This document shows, in pieces, positions 1 to 8,572 of a stretch of DNA of 14,421 bases; the stretch's first letter is position 1; each line of letters starts with the position of its first letter. Made by a program: the position numbers and the translations under genes. The notes under the pieces were generated by a model. That model ran no database searches. It had not been told where the DNA came from and was given only the letters and a program-made list of their open reading frames with translations. The DNA comes from Thermoplasmata archaeon (GTDB lineage: Archaea > Thermoplasmatota > Thermoplasmata > Thermoplasmatales > Thermoplasmataceae). The stretch is taken from positions 1 through 14,421 of the forward strand of contig JAJZKX010000017.1 of assembly GCA_021850745.1 (NCBI GenBank), written 5' to 3'.

Positions 1-2
1 AA

Positions 3-227
3 ATTATCAACAGTGGTGCCATTGCAGCCTGGAACTATTCGCTGTACTCAAAGTACAACAGCACGTCTGCACCATACAACTCTAACCCAGTCAACAGTTC
101 CTGGCAGTTCAGTACACTGCCGTTCAAGGTAAGAATTTCAAATGGCGCCATACAGATATACTCCACCAAACAGATATTCCTGCAAACTTTTCAGTATGAC
201 TTCCTTGCGATCCTGCTGAATTCATGA
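3..227 (+). CDS. C-terminal fragment of a secreted or surface protein (5' end outside window)
   Basis: An open frame runs from the window edge to a TGA at 225-227 and gives about 74 residues. The fragment is rich in Asn, Ser, Thr and Tyr, with N-glycosylation-type sequons near 'YNSTSAP' and 'NSSWQF', and it ends in a hydrophobic stretch ('FLQTFQYDFLAILLNS'). This composition is typical of exported Thermoplasmata proteins such as thermopsin-like proteases or S-layer-type proteins, but I see no catalytic motif and cannot name the family. No alternative frame is open: both other forward frames hit stops within the first 140 bases. A hairpin followed by a T-rich tract lies about 85 bases downstream and could end its transcript. 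The next gene is convergent. Coding is fairly likely; function is unknown. Confidence 0.6.
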   Translation: MINSGAIAAWNYSLYSKYNSTSAPYNSNPVNSSWQFSTLPFKVRISNGAIQIYSTKQIFLQTFQYDFLAILLNS

Positions 228-311
228 GACGCCCATATGTTCAACTCATCTGTGCGGATCCTGGTTTGTAGCTTGCCATCTGCATGGAACGCTTCCTCGT
301 TCAGTGAAATG

Positions 312-350
312 AAAGGTTAACGAGCATGATGCTCATTGAACCTTTTTCTT
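312..350 (+). terminator. Hairpin with T-rich tail between convergent genes
   Basis: Bases 312-326 pair with 330-345: seven base pairs, a one-base bulge, two pairs, one mismatch and five pairs, with a three-base loop. On the plus strand the stem runs directly into TTTTT (343-347) and then a pyrimidine-rich stretch. It would serve the upstream plus-strand gene ending at 227. The right arm contains the stop codon (333-335) and last codons of the giant surface-protein gene on the minus strand, so it may act on both transcripts. The pairing is seen; the terminator role is inferred. Confidence 0.5.
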
Positions 351-3300
351 CCTTTGCATCATTATTGCGGCACCTACACCCGCCCCCACCACAGCAATCG
401 CGATTATTGCCACTATGGCGTATGTAGGCAGAGAGAACTTCTTGGTTGGAGCGGGAGGAGGCGGGGGTGTCTTGGCGTTGAGATGATAATTTGCAGTTAT
501 TTTCTCGAGAGACCCGTTGATTGTCACCTGCCCTGACTGCACGCTGGTCAGGTTATACCCTGTGACATTCAGGAACTTGTAGGTAAAAGTGCCGTTATGC
601 TCAGGGAAAGTCATACTGGAGTTATGTGTTGTGTATGTGGTGCCATTCAGGATAAACCTCCAGGTGGTACCGGATTCGAGGCCCGCTTCCTGAATGGTAA
701 GATTGAAAGTTACATTCGTGAAGTTCAGAGAAACGAAGACAGGTTTTCCTGCAACGGTGAAAATTCCAGAAGAAGGCGGTTTAAAGAAATTTGACATTGA
801 ATACACATGGAAGGAATAGGTTCCATTAGAGAGGTTAGCTACAATGCTTGCCCCGTTCGTGGAAATGTTTCCTGATTGGTATTGACTGCTATACTTGACG
901 CCCCATCTGTAGCCAGCGGTCAGGTTGCTTGCAGTAAACGTTACCTTGTAAAGCGATGACTTGAAGACCACATTCACTTGAGTATTTCCACTGACAGAGA
1001 CGTTAGAGGCTGAAGGAACAGGGTGGAAATACTGATACGTCGGGATGAAGTAGCCTATGCTTCCGTTCGGTTCGCTAAAGTTGACGTATCTTGAGCCATG
1101 GGAAAACAGGGTTATGGCACCTACTGTCACGGACCACGAAGAATTGGCTGGCAGGCCGGTCTCGTTGAATGAAAGCGTGTAAAGAATAGGGCCATATGTC
1201 GCAATGACGGAAGATGCTGCTCCCCTGACCAATACTGTTCCGATCTGTCCAGACGAAACTGTGTAATTTGTTGTATTCTGGTACTTGTAATTGTAACTGC
1301 CGTTATGAAGTTGCACCACAATACTGGAATTCGTGGTTCTGAATATCGAACCATTTACCGTCAGGGACCACGGCGTACCGGTTGGCAGGTTTGCTTCGTA
1401 AAATGTCTCGGAATACTTCAATTCAGTATAGTTGAGGTAGATGGGGGCATGCGTTGCGTTGTTTATGGTGAACTGCCCGCTCTTCGGAGCCCTGAATACC
1501 TTGTTTCCTGAAAGTGGCTCATAGGAAAATGTGCCATTAGGCAGATAGTAAGATACGGTCTTGGTGGTTGAGGAATTGTATGCAGTATTTACGCTGTTGT
1601 TGTATCCATGAGGCAATGGGCCAGAAATCCTGAGTCCCCAGTTCCAGAAGATATTTCCTATGCTGGGAGTGGAATTGAACTCTACAAATGTCACCTTGTA
1701 CATTTTCTCGAGCACGAATGCGAGGGTTGTAACATTCTGGGGGCCAATTACCGAGATGCTCCCTGCAGACGGTTTTGAAAAATTCTCCTTGAAGAATGGT
1801 ACAGAATAATGGTAAGTGCCATTCTGTTCAGTAAAATTAACGTAGGAGGTCCCTTGCGAGAAGAGGGATTTCCCGTTAAGCTCAACGGAAAAGTTGGATC
1901 CGGGGTTCAATCCGGTCTGCTTGAAGGGTACCGTGTAAACGAAATCCCTGAATGATATCGCCACATTGGTTGCACTGCCCGTTATGTTGACATACCCCTC
2001 GGCGGGGAAGGGATAATATGTGTAGTTAGAAGTGAATGAGGAAGTGGAAGTCATGACCCTGTAGAAATATGTTCCATTCCCGACAGTGGCCGTGACGCTA
2101 CTGCCTGTTGTGCCAAGGGCAAGGCCATTGACGATCACTTTCCACGATGCTCCGGCTGGCAGACTGCTAACAGTGAATGACAGATTGCGCAAAATGTTGT
2201 GGAACGAGACAAGAACCGTGCTACTTGCACCACTAACCACGAGAATGCCGGAACTTCTGTTCGAAGAGTATCCAGTTGTGGCCTGGACAGTATAGAAATA
2301 TGTGCCATTGGCAAGGTGCATATATACAGTACCGGTCCCATGGGAATAGTAAGTGGCATTGTCGCCAACTAAGGTGACAGACCAGTCTGGTGAGGCCGAA
2401 AGACCGGTCTCCTTGAATGAGATTGCATATGTTATGCTTACAAAGTGGATTGTTACGCTCACATCTGTGCCGTTCACTTCAATTAACCCATAACCGGGGT
2501 TGGGTGAATACCTGGATGTGAGGTTGCTTAGCCCGGTAATCGCATAATAATAAGTCCCATTGGTTAGGTCAAAGGTGTACGATGAATTGAAAATTTCAGG
2601 AGATGATGGGACGCCAAGAATATCTACTTTCCAGGCCGAAGTTTTGTTGAGAGTAAGTCCATTCTCCTTGAACGTTAAGGCATGTTCTGCAGACCTGAAA
2701 ACGATGGTTGAGGATGGTGAAACCGTAACCTTGGAATTATTAATCACAAATACTCCGGATTTCACGCTGGATTGAATGGAATTACTGCTTCCCACCCTGA
2801 AGTGGTATGTTCCATTCTGGAGTTCAAATGCCAGAGGATTACCGGATGATGTTTGGTAGATATTCTCTCCGTCTGGAGCAGTTACTGCTATGGTCCAATT
2901 ATCCCCGGCCGGTAATCCTGACTCGAGGAAGGTAACTGTATGTAGTGTGTTGACAAACACCACTGAAACATTTTCGAAAACGGTACTATTCCAGATGATT
3001 GCATTGGATACATTCACTATTGCCGAATAATTACCGCTGGGAAACACTGAGAAATAATACTTTTCTATTATCCCGTTCGGGTCTATTGTCCCCTTCGCGA
3101 ATGAAATTGAACCGGTAACGCTGGTCCCAAGAAACTTCTTGGTTGTGTTATTCAGGAATACTGACCAGGACTGCCCGGCTGGAAGTCCCCTCTCGAAGAA
3201 GTTCAAGGTTGCCACAGGAGAATTATGGAGGGTATGCTGATAAGAAGGTATGGCGGAGTTGGAGTATGAGAACTTAATGATCTGTGTAATGACATTGGGT

Positions 3301-4739
3301 GTGACGCTGAAGGCGGCATTTGGCGATGCAATGGATCCAGTTGGCGTTGATGGCACGAACTGCCTAACTAGCCCAACCGAAAAGTGATACAACTTTGATG
3401 TGACTTCAGGGAGGTTGAAATAGAGTGATGATGAACTGGAATTTTCATGTATTCCATTGAGTGTTACGGACCACGTGGTGTTCTCTCCGCCGTAATCAGG
3501 AAGACCTCGTTCGTAGAATACTGCGGTGAAATAAAGAGATGAGAAATATACATCAACGATGTTATTTGCCCTGTCAACAGTGACCGTGCCGGATCCGCCA
3601 AATGGGCCCGCGGTGTAGTTATGGGGATTTATCGTATGATAGGAATATGTTCCATCCGTGACATTGAAGGTCAGGCTTGAAGTGTTTGAGTACATTGTTA
3701 CCGAACTATGGCTTGTCGTATTCGTGAGTGTTATACCCCATGGGTTGCCGGCATAGTTATTGACCAGTCCTGTCTCTTTGAACTCAAGAGAATATATTCC
3801 GGAGACGAAACTCACTTTCTGGGAGAATGATTGCCCCGTGACATTTAGGTAAGTTACCTGTGGAGAGACTGAATAACCCTTCAGGCTGGATATTGTCAGC
3901 TTGTAAGACCCGTTAGGAACCGTGAAGTTCATGTAGGGCGAGTATGAACTCTGCCTTATCGATGAGAGGGAAGTGGTGTTTTCAAGAGCAGCATACCATA
4001 CTGAACCCTGCCTGACCGTATCAAGACCCACTTCGCTAACGAACACCCTGTACTCCTTAGCGGAGAAGGTCAGGTTCTCAAAATAATTGTTCCCCTGAAC
4101 CGTGATAATTCCTGCAGAAGGAAACCCGTAATACCCTGTCGGAGAAGTTACCTTGTAATGGTAAGTGCCATTGGGAACCTGGAACTGAATCAGGTTGCTC
4201 GTTGAAGTTTTAACTATGCCAGTCGTGGATGAGGAAAGAGACAGGTTCACGCTCCATGGTTCTACCGGTGAAGACATTATGCCAGTTTCCATGAACGTGA
4301 CCGTATGGGTAAGGTTCATGAAATTGACATTTACAAGTTCGTTTGCGTCTGTAATGGTTACCGTCCCGGAACCTGGAAAAGCCTTGTACCCCCTGACTGC
4401 CGGAATGGAGTAGGCGTATGTTCCCGGAGCCCGGCTGAAGGTAAGCTCCGTGCTGCCCTGCCTGATAACCTGTCCATGTGCTATCCCGCTAAGGTTCACT
4501 GCCCAGACAGTGGCAGAGCCTGCGTTTCCAGGCAGTCCGGTCTCAACAAATGTCATGGAATATGATGAAGAGACTGACGGGGTGATGTTTCCCCACTGGC
4601 CGTTTCCCGACCCATTGCTGGAACCTGAGTATGGGCCAAAATAGACGGACGAAATCACGAACCCGAACAACACCATAACAACGAGAAATTTCCTGTTAGA
4701 AATCCCCTGCCTCAGTCTTCTAAAGAATAGGTCATGCAT
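333..4739 (-). CDS. Giant repeat-containing cell-surface protein, 1468 aa, C-terminally membrane anchored
   Basis: The N-terminus has basic residues followed by a hydrophobic run (about residues 17-34), which fits a signal peptide or signal anchor. A Gly/Ser/Asn-rich stretch follows. From about residue 60 to 1420 there are about 16 imperfect repeats of roughly 78-108 residues. A typical repeat starts with an aromatic residue plus hydrophobic strand and 'F.ETGLP', then 'W.V.LNG', 'NGTY.Y.V', a Gly-Tyr/Pro-Ser-Gly turn and a closing 'V.V.G...V.V.F' strand. This looks like a beta-sandwich module. Repeats 5 and 12 are the longest, and 10, 12 and 15 have lost the ETGL box. N-x-S/T sequons are abundant throughout. 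The C-terminus has a poly-Pro linker, a transmembrane helix (about 1437-1460) and a basic tail 'QRKKKVQ', giving an extracellular body with an anchored C-terminus. Such repeats are known from exported Thermoplasmata proteins. No enzymatic domain is visible. Likely roles are S-layer, adhesin or envelope scaffold (inference). Two glycosyltransferase genes diverge from its 5' end. By eye, its base composition is more AT-rich than its neighbours. Confidence 0.9.
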   Translation of the reverse strand: MHDLFFRRLRQGISNRKFLVVMVLFGFVISSVYFGPYSGSSNGSGNGQWGNITPSVSSSYSMTFVETGLPGNAGSATVWAVNLSGIAHGQVIRQGSTELTFSRAPGTYAYSIPAVRGYKAFPGSGTVTITDANELVNVNFMNLTHTVTFMETGIMSSPVEPWSVNLSLSSSTTGIVKTSTSNLIQFQVPNGTYHYKVTSPTGYYGFPSAGIITVQGNNYFENLTFSAKEYRVFVSEVGLDTVRQGSVWYAALENTTSLSSIRQSSYSPYMNFTVPNGSYKLTISSLKGYSVSPQVTYLNVTGQSFSQKVSFVSGIYSLEFKETGLVNNYAGNPWGITLTNTTSHSSVTMYSNTSSLTFNVTDGTYSYHTINPHNYTAGPFGGSGTVTVDRANNIVDVYFSSLYFTAVFYERGLPDYGGENTTWSVTLNGIHENSSSSSLYFNLPEVTSKLYHFSVGLVRQFVPSTPTGSIASPNAAFSVTPNVITQIIKFSYSNSAIPSYQHTLHNSPVATLNFFERGLPAGQSWSVFLNNTTKKFLGTSVTGSISFAKGTIDPNGIIEKYYFSVFPSGNYSAIVNVSNAIIWNSTVFENVSVVFVNTLHTVTFLESGLPAGDNWTIAVTAPDGENIYQTSSGNPLAFELQNGTYHFRVGSSNSIQSSVKSGVFVINNSKVTVSPSSTIVFRSAEHALTFKENGLTLNKTSAWKVDILGVPSSPEIFNSSYTFDLTNGTYYYAITGLSNLTSRYSPNPGYGLIEVNGTDVSVTIHFVSITYAISFKETGLSASPDWSVTLVGDNATYYSHGTGTVYMHLANGTYFYTVQATTGYSSNRSSGILVVSGASSTVLVSFHNILRNLSFTVSSLPAGASWKVIVNGLALGTTGSSVTATVGNGTYFYRVMTSTSSFTSNYTYYPFPAEGYVNITGSATNVAISFRDFVYTVPFKQTGLNPGSNFSVELNGKSLFSQGTSYVNFTEQNGTYHYSVPFFKENFSKPSAGSISVIGPQNVTTLAFVLEKMYKVTFVEFNSTPSIGNIFWNWGLRISGPLPHGYNNSVNTAYNSSTTKTVSYYLPNGTFSYEPLSGNKVFRAPKSGQFTINNATHAPIYLNYTELKYSETFYEANLPTGTPWSLTVNGSIFRTTNSSIVVQLHNGSYNYKYQNTTNYTVSSGQIGTVLVRGAASSVIATYGPILYTLSFNETGLPANSSWSVTVGAITLFSHGSRYVNFSEPNGSIGYFIPTYQYFHPVPSASNVSVSGNTQVNVVFKSSLYKVTFTASNLTAGYRWGVKYSSQYQSGNISTNGASIVANLSNGTYSFHVYSMSNFFKPPSSGIFTVAGKPVFVSLNFTNVTFNLTIQEAGLESGTTWRFILNGTTYTTHNSSMTFPEHNGTFTYKFLNVTGYNLTSVQSGQVTINGSLEKITANYHLNAKTPPPPPAPTKKFSLPTYAIVAIIAIAVVGAGVGAAIMMQRKKKVQ

Positions 4740-4754
4740 AGATGAGTCTCTACG

Positions 4755-4820
4755 TTATTAAGTTCAAAGTAATTAACACTTTATCTGGCATCGATCTAAC
4801 TCTGCAACGTAATTTATTAA
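4755..4820. promoter_or_regulatory. Divergent AT-rich promoter region between the surface protein and GT2 genes
   Basis: The 106-base gap 4740-4845 separates divergent genes and holds several TATA-like sequences. For the minus-strand surface protein, TTAATAA (minus sense, about 4755-4762) lies about 20 bases upstream of its ATG, and TTAATTA (about 4771-4777) lies further out. For the plus-strand GT2 gene, AATTTATTAA (4811-4820) lies about 30 bases upstream of the GTG, and CTTTATC (about 4780-4786) could give a leader long enough to include the ribosome binding site. The AT-rich boxes are seen; which one is used cannot be decided from sequence alone. Confidence 0.4.
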
Positions 4821-4834
4821 CTTATCATTTCATT

Positions 4835-4840
4835 GGAGTG
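4835..4840 (+). promoter_or_regulatory. Ribosome binding site supporting a GTG start
   Basis: GGAGTG lies five bases before the GTG at 4846, a good match to an archaeal Shine-Dalgarno. It supports GTG as the start of the GT2 gene, whose family-typical N-terminal strand begins within four residues of that codon. Confidence 0.55.
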
Positions 4841-4845
4841 CCAGC

Positions 4846-5829
4846 GTGAAAGCCTCTGTAATAATCTACACTTACGACCGAAGGGCATATATCAGGAAGG
4901 CTCTGGAATCCGTCATAAACCAGTCAGTACCCAGGGAGTCATTCGAGGTGATAGTAGTGAAAGGGTTTTCAGATCCAGACCTTGACCGCTACATAGACTC
5001 AGCTGCGGACAGGAACCTGGTGGTGGACGAGGTTGGACATGGATTAAAGATCTCTGCCGGAATCAGGGCATCAAGTGGCGACGTGATCTTCATCCTGGAT
5101 GATGATGACGAGTTTGAATCAGGGAGAATGAAAGAGGTTCTTGCAATATTTTCGGATGACCCTGAAGTAAATTTTGTCCATAACTCGATTCACAGGATAG
5201 ACGATGATGGTAAGGAGTCAGCCCAAGACCGGGAGAAAGCGCCGGGCAAGATCATGACTGTCTTTCCCGGGTCGATGACGAGGAAGGAACTTTCAGCCTT
5301 GATAAGATACAGGGCAAGCTGGTATTCGAGCTGCATGGCATTCAGGCGAAAGGTTCTGGAGGACAACCTGGAGCTGCTCGAACAGGTGACGCAGAGCATC
5401 GACCCGGCAATGTTTCTCATGGCGCTCAGGTCAGGAGGAAAAATTGTACTGATTCCAGAAAGACTGACTCGGTATAGAGTGCATTCCAGCACCACGAACT
5501 ATCGCCTTCCGCTGAAGGAATTCCTTGAAAGGAAGGAGAAGTTTTACAGGAACAGTTCCGAGACTTTCAGCAAGGTTGCCATGAAGGACTTGTCGATCCG
5601 GTACATTCTTGACATGCGCGACCAGATGGACTTCCTCGCAATCCTGCATTCCTGGAGAATAGGAAGAGGGGAACTCATTCGTGCCACTCTCCGCTATTGC
5701 AGGACTTTTCGTTCTGTTCTCAACAGGTACCAGGTTCTCTGGCTTGCGTTCGGATTGGTCAGGATGCTTTCCAGTGGATTGGCAGTGAAATTTTATTATG
5801 AGACCTATCTGCGGTCGCTTCGCCTTTGA
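4846..5829 (+). CDS. Family 2 (GT-A fold) glycosyltransferase, 327 aa
   Basis: The N-terminus 'KASVIIYTYDRRAYIRKALESVINQS' (residues 2-27) is the classic GT2 nucleotide-binding start: a beta strand, a T-Y-D-R-R loop, then a helix ending in 'SVINQS'. A strand at residues 35-40 and the acidic motif 'FILDDDDEF' (82-90) provide the DxD-type metal and nucleotide-sugar binding site. A conserved-looking 'IDPAMFLMALRSG' region and 'LTRYRVHSSTTN' follow, matching the acceptor half of GT2 enzymes. Residues around 293-317 are hydrophobic or amphipathic and may associate with the membrane. The start is GTG with a GGAG-type site five bases upstream. It diverges from the giant surface protein gene and is followed 48 bases later by a GT4 enzyme. 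The expected reaction is transfer of a sugar from a nucleotide-sugar to a lipid, glycan or protein acceptor. The substrate cannot be read from the sequence. A role in surface N-glycan or glycolipid assembly is inferred from context only. Confidence 0.88.
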   Translation: MKASVIIYTYDRRAYIRKALESVINQSVPRESFEVIVVKGFSDPDLDRYIDSAADRNLVVDEVGHGLKISAGIRASSGDVIFILDDDDEFESGRMKEVLAIFSDDPEVNFVHNSIHRIDDDGKESAQDREKAPGKIMTVFPGSMTRKELSALIRYRASWYSSCMAFRRKVLEDNLELLEQVTQSIDPAMFLMALRSGGKIVLIPERLTRYRVHSSTTNYRLPLKEFLERKEKFYRNSSETFSKVAMKDLSIRYILDMRDQMDFLAILHSWRIGRGELIRATLRYCRTFRSVLNRYQVLWLAFGLVRMLSSGLAVKFYYETYLRSLRL

Positions 5830-5877
5830 ATAAATTACTTTAAGGCCATCTCTCATTCCTCAATTGGTTTCCGTCAA

Positions 5878-7005
5878 ATGAAGGTGCTCTTCCTCACGAA
5901 CTCGGACATAGATTCGGGATATGGAACCGAGAACGTGCTCAACTCCACCGCGGCTTACATGCTGGCTCATGGAGATTCGGTCAAGGTTATCTGCACGGAC
6001 AAGGGAGGGAGGAGGCGTGATTTTTCTGCCAGGCTTACGGAGACAGGGGCAACGGTAAACAGGATTAGAAGGTTGATGGGAAACCTGCCGCTGTATTCTG
6101 CGGGCTGGCTGAAGAATCTTTCAGCCGCAATCAGGTGGGCAGACGCCATCTACATACTGGAACCGCCGCCTGTTATGGGATTTGCATCCGTGATCCTCAT
6201 TCACTTGATGCAGAAAAGGGGCATAAGGGGGTGGCACAATCCCTTCTATTATGACTGGGACATCAACGGCGGGGTTCCCAGGTTTCGCTCGATCAGAAAG
6301 ATTATCCGGCTACTTCTTCTCAGGTACTACCTATCACTCTCCTCCCAGATTGTTGGAAACACTGTACAGCGCGACTATCTGAAGCTGAGGACCGGCCGTG
6401 AGATCATGCTCATCACCCCATGTGTTGAAGCACCTGAGAACGTAACTGGCAGGAAGTATGATATTCCCACCTTTCTCATAATGGGAAGGCTGAACTTCCA
6501 CAAGGGGACTGACAGGATACCTGAACTTTACGAGAAAATGAAGGAAAAGCTGGCTTCCTTCAGGCTCATAGTTGTCGGTACGGGGGGCATGTCCGGCATA
6601 GTCAGCAAACTGCATAATGACGACGACTTCATTTACATGAATTACGTGAGTGATGAAAAGAAGAGTGAATTGCTCAACGGCTCACACGCAATGCTGGCAT
6701 TGAGCAGGGTAGAGGCCTTCTTCATGTCCGGCATGGAGGCGATGACTTACGGAACACCGCTCATTTCCCTCAGGTTCCCCGGCCCGACAGACTACATAAC
6801 TGACGGAACTGACGGCTACCTTTGCAGCAACGTTGAAGAGGTAGCCGTAGCAGCTTCCAGGATTGCATCAATTGCAGGTACAGAGGAGTACAGGAACATG
6901 AGTTCAAGTGCAATGGAGAAGAGCAGGAGTTATATCTGCCCCTCGGTGCTGAGGAATTTCAGGGACAGGCTGATTGGCCAAACCCCAGTCAGGGATGTGG
7001 GATAA
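5878..7005 (+). CDS. Family 4 (GT-B fold, group 1) glycosyltransferase, 375 aa
   Basis: The N-terminal Rossmann-like half starts 'MKVLFLTNSDIDSGYGTENVL', with a Gly-rich acceptor-side loop. The C-terminal half carries the GT4 signature: 'FLIMGRLNFHKGTDRIPEL' (about 199-217, with Arg204 and Lys209 positioned to bind the diphosphate), 'RLIVVGTGG' (229-237), and an E-x7-E motif with Glu279 and Glu287 in 'VEAFFMSGMEAMTYGTP'. Length is normal for the family, and there is no signal peptide or clear transmembrane helix. ATG 5878 is the first codon giving the intact N-terminal strand. I see no Shine-Dalgarno. A weak AT-rich box (TACTTTAAG, about 5836-5844) lies 34-42 bases upstream. It may also be read from the GT2 promoter, 48 bases away, and the next gene starts one base after its stop. 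It probably adds a hexose-type sugar to a lipid-linked or membrane acceptor; donor and acceptor are unknown. Confidence 0.9.
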   Translation: MKVLFLTNSDIDSGYGTENVLNSTAAYMLAHGDSVKVICTDKGGRRRDFSARLTETGATVNRIRRLMGNLPLYSAGWLKNLSAAIRWADAIYILEPPPVMGFASVILIHLMQKRGIRGWHNPFYYDWDINGGVPRFRSIRKIIRLLLLRYYLSLSSQIVGNTVQRDYLKLRTGREIMLITPCVEAPENVTGRKYDIPTFLIMGRLNFHKGTDRIPELYEKMKEKLASFRLIVVGTGGMSGIVSKLHNDDDFIYMNYVSDEKKSELLNGSHAMLALSRVEAFFMSGMEAMTYGTPLISLRFPGPTDYITDGTDGYLCSNVEEVAVAASRIASIAGTEEYRNMSSSAMEKSRSYICPSVLRNFRDRLIGQTPVRDVG

Positions 7006-7006
7006 A

Positions 7007-8572
7007 ATGAATGACTTTTCGAACAGGGACAGGAACGTTTTCTTGATAAAACTGGACAGCATGATTGACAGGGGTGCGCTGATGTCGAGATACAGCAGGA
7101 CCTCCAGCCTTGACATAAGATCGGTCTATGACAGGGAGTTTTCATCAAATTCCGACAGGGGGAGCGACTTTTATCGCAGGATATTCCTGGAATACGGAGA
7201 TGAATCTGTCGCGGAACTTGTTACGGCCCAGGCAGGCATACAGAACGTGTCAAACGTAGCGAGCAAGGTCATTGAGGAGATACGGATAGGAATCTCCTTC
7301 CTGGAAAAATCTTCCAGATATGTGAGGTATGACAGGAAGGTGGACGGCCATTACCTGTACGCCCCTCCTGACAGTATTGGCATTCCTGGAGCATTGAGAG
7401 CCCCTTACGTGGAATACTGTGACTCCCTCTTTGATTTCTACAGCAAGTCGCTTCCTGTGGTAACGGGAATGGTTGAACGGGTATATCCCCTCGATGCCCA
7501 GGTATTCGATATTGCCGGAACGGAGGTACCCTATGCTGACCTGGGAACAGGGGAAAGTGACATCGCAGAGAAGGCATACCGGAATGCCCTGAGGGCCAGA
7601 GCCCTTGACGATATTCGTTACGTGCTGCCTGCATCCACGCTTACAAATATAGGGATGTCCGGAAATGGAAGATCGTACATCAATCTCCTGCAGAAGCTCG
7701 AAACCTCCGGGTTACCGGAATGCAGGAACATAGGGAATGATCTGTACAGGGAGCTGGAGGCCGAACTTCCCGAACTGGTGAAATCAGCAAGGAATGCCCA
7801 TGGAAAGGAAATGGAAGATTTCCTTAAGTCGAGGAACGACCTGCCAGATCATCTGGAAGTGAACCACGATCTGCCGGCGGTCAGGCTTGTTGGGCATGAA
7901 CCGGAGGACGTTGCCATGGGAAGGATAGAAGTACTCATGGAATACCCTCACACTTCAGGATCGCTTGAATCATCAAGGAAGATCAACCAGGGAAACATAT
8001 TCGGGTCCCTTGTCGACGCCAGGAAGAACAGGAGGCATAAACCAGGCAGGGCTTTTGAAACCGTGAACTACCTGTTTGAGCTTAACCCGTCCTTTGCATC
8101 GTTCAGGGAGATCCAGAGGCACAGGATGCAGACGATAATAAGGAAACCGCTGACCCCGCTGTTCGGATACTTTGAGCCGGAGATCATCGCCCGGGATCCT
8201 GACCTGATCCAGAATTTCAGGACGCTCATGGAGGAAGGGCTGGAGTTGTGGAATGATTTGAGAAGAGCTTCCGGGATCGTCGTTTCGCAGTACGTGATCC
8301 CGTTCGCATACCGCTACCCGTTCGCGGCTTACATGAGCCTGTCCGAGGCAACCTATTTCTGCGAACTGAGGTCGACTCCGGCGGCCCATTATGAGTTGCG
8401 AGACATCTCATGGAAGATGGCTGATGAAATTGCACGCGTGCATCCACATCTGTCCGGGCTGATGAAGTTCATTGACAGGAGTGCGAGCGGCCTGGGAAGA
8501 ATCCGGGCTGAGGCAAGAAAGGAAATGAAACTGAAGGACACGGACAGAGGAAAAAAGGCGGATCAGAGTTGA
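7007..8572 (+). CDS. Tandem ThyX-like (FAD-dependent thymidylate synthase superfamily) protein, 521 aa
   Basis: I start at ATG 7007, one base after the GT4 stop. An in-frame TTG at 6974 would add 11 residues inside the GT4 coding end and is less likely. The protein appears to hold two ThyX-like domains. Domain 1 (about 25-270) has 'RYSR', 'YGDESVAEL', 'EKSSRYVRYD' (100-109, equivalent to the NExSxRY part of the ThyX motif) and 'DDIRYVLPASTLTNIGMSGNGRSYINLL' (201-228), which mirrors the canonical 'ARYVLP...NARS' nucleotide-binding segment. Domain 2 (about 300-490) has 'FREIQRHRMQT' (366-376, the RHR element), 'SQYVIPFAYRYPF' and 'ATYFCELRSTPAAHYELRDI'. Neither domain keeps a full RHRxxSxNExSxRY motif: the RHR lies in domain 2 and the SxRY in domain 1. 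Ordinary ThyX is about 220-260 residues, so this is double length, as in a known group of archaeal and bacterial ThyX-like paralogues annotated as thymidylate synthase. Catalysis of dUMP to dTMP is uncertain. The 3' end overlaps the convergent gene by ten bases. Confidence 0.78.
   Translation: MNDFSNRDRNVFLIKLDSMIDRGALMSRYSRTSSLDIRSVYDREFSSNSDRGSDFYRRIFLEYGDESVAELVTAQAGIQNVSNVASKVIEEIRIGISFLEKSSRYVRYDRKVDGHYLYAPPDSIGIPGALRAPYVEYCDSLFDFYSKSLPVVTGMVERVYPLDAQVFDIAGTEVPYADLGTGESDIAEKAYRNALRARALDDIRYVLPASTLTNIGMSGNGRSYINLLQKLETSGLPECRNIGNDLYRELEAELPELVKSARNAHGKEMEDFLKSRNDLPDHLEVNHDLPAVRLVGHEPEDVAMGRIEVLMEYPHTSGSLESSRKINQGNIFGSLVDARKNRRHKPGRAFETVNYLFELNPSFASFREIQRHRMQTIIRKPLTPLFGYFEPEIIARDPDLIQNFRTLMEEGLELWNDLRRASGIVVSQYVIPFAYRYPFAAYMSLSEATYFCELRSTPAAHYELRDISWKMADEIARVHPHLSGLMKFIDRSASGLGRIRAEARKEMKLKDTDRGKKADQS

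Noticed and set aside
329..338. GATGCTCATT near 329 recurs at about 12640 at another convergent gene end
   Set aside because: A ten-base match in 14 kb, in hairpin-prone positions and without flanking similarity, is not convincing evidence of a repeat family.
5431..5856. 141-residue minus-strand open frame opposite the GT2 3' end
   Set aside because: It is opposite a confident glycosyltransferase, with low-complexity composition, no motifs and no promoter.
6974..7006. Eleven extra N-terminal residues for the ThyX-like protein from a TTG start
   Set aside because: The extension lies within the GT4 coding end, starts with a rare codon and has no ribosome binding site. ATG 7007 directly after the GT4 stop is a typical coupled start.
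7973..8389. 138-residue minus-strand open frame opposite the ThyX-like gene
   Set aside because: It is a shadow of a well-supported coding region, with no recognisable domain.
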